Both the position numbers and the translations under genes were made by a program. A stretch of 5,662 nucleotides of DNA from Pseudomonadota bacterium (GTDB lineage: Bacteria > Pseudomonadota > Gammaproteobacteria > Burkholderiales > Burkholderiaceae_C), in contig JAEWPH010000161.1 of NCBI GenBank assembly GCA_023460715.1, positions 1 through 5,662 of the forward strand, in the 5' to 3' direction. This document shows, piece by piece, positions 5,657 to 5,662 of this stretch (positions within the stretch are counted from its first letter, which is position 1; every line of letters begins with the position of its first letter). The notes below the pieces were generated by a model. It was not told the origin of the DNA, did no database searches, and saw only the letters and a program-made list of their open reading frames with translations.

Positions 5657-5662
5657 TCACTT

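Noticed and set aside
5142..5660. A 172-codon minus-strand open frame at the right edge
   Set aside because: Mostly antisense to the AsmA-like gene, compositionally biased (Pro/Ser/Thr/Ala), no domain and no start signal.

Overview
The window is GC-rich (by eye about two thirds G+C or more) and densely coded with strong GC3 bias. It reads as an ordinary chromosomal segment of a betaproteobacterium. The protein flavours and two intergenic repeat-like elements resemble what I remember from Comamonadaceae (Acidovorax/Comamonas/Delftia type); that placement rests on memory, not on a search.

There are four complete genes, each apparently its own transcription unit, with strands alternating -, +, -, +. 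(1) 77-1597 (-) is a succinyl-CoA:acetate CoA-transferase-type enzyme of the acetyl-CoA hydrolase/transferase family. (2) 1755-2489 (+) is a small cytoplasmic protein with three zinc ribbons, the first of zf-TFIIB type; its function is unknown. (3) 2635-3921 (-) is a nucleobase permease of the NCS2 family, most like RutG/UraA, and starts at a GTG behind a good ribosome-binding site. (4) 4150-5520 (+) is a short AsmA-family protein, anchored in the inner membrane and facing the periplasm.

The gaps hold the less ordinary sequence. The leader of gene 1 carries a GC hairpin followed by six T residues, directly upstream of the ribosome-binding site and pointing into the gene, so it looks like an attenuator. 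The 145-bp convergent gap between genes 2 and 3 is almost entirely inverted repeats (four hairpins) and looks like a dispersed structured repeat that also terminates both genes. Downstream of gene 4, 5521-5662 has no supportable gene. It becomes G/T-rich, carries a hairpin element that resembles another repeat common in this family, and ends in a second GC hairpin. Positions 1-76, downstream of gene 1, hold no gene I can support and no clear terminator.

The genes do not form a pathway together. Central acyl-CoA metabolism, pyrimidine uptake, an unknown zinc-ribbon protein and envelope maintenance simply sit side by side. I see no tRNA, rRNA, CRISPR array, insertion sequence, phage gene or defence system, and no convincing new biological system. 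The points most worth checking are the leader hairpin of gene 1, the two intergenic repeat-like elements and the poly-G tracts near the 3' end of the AsmA-like gene.
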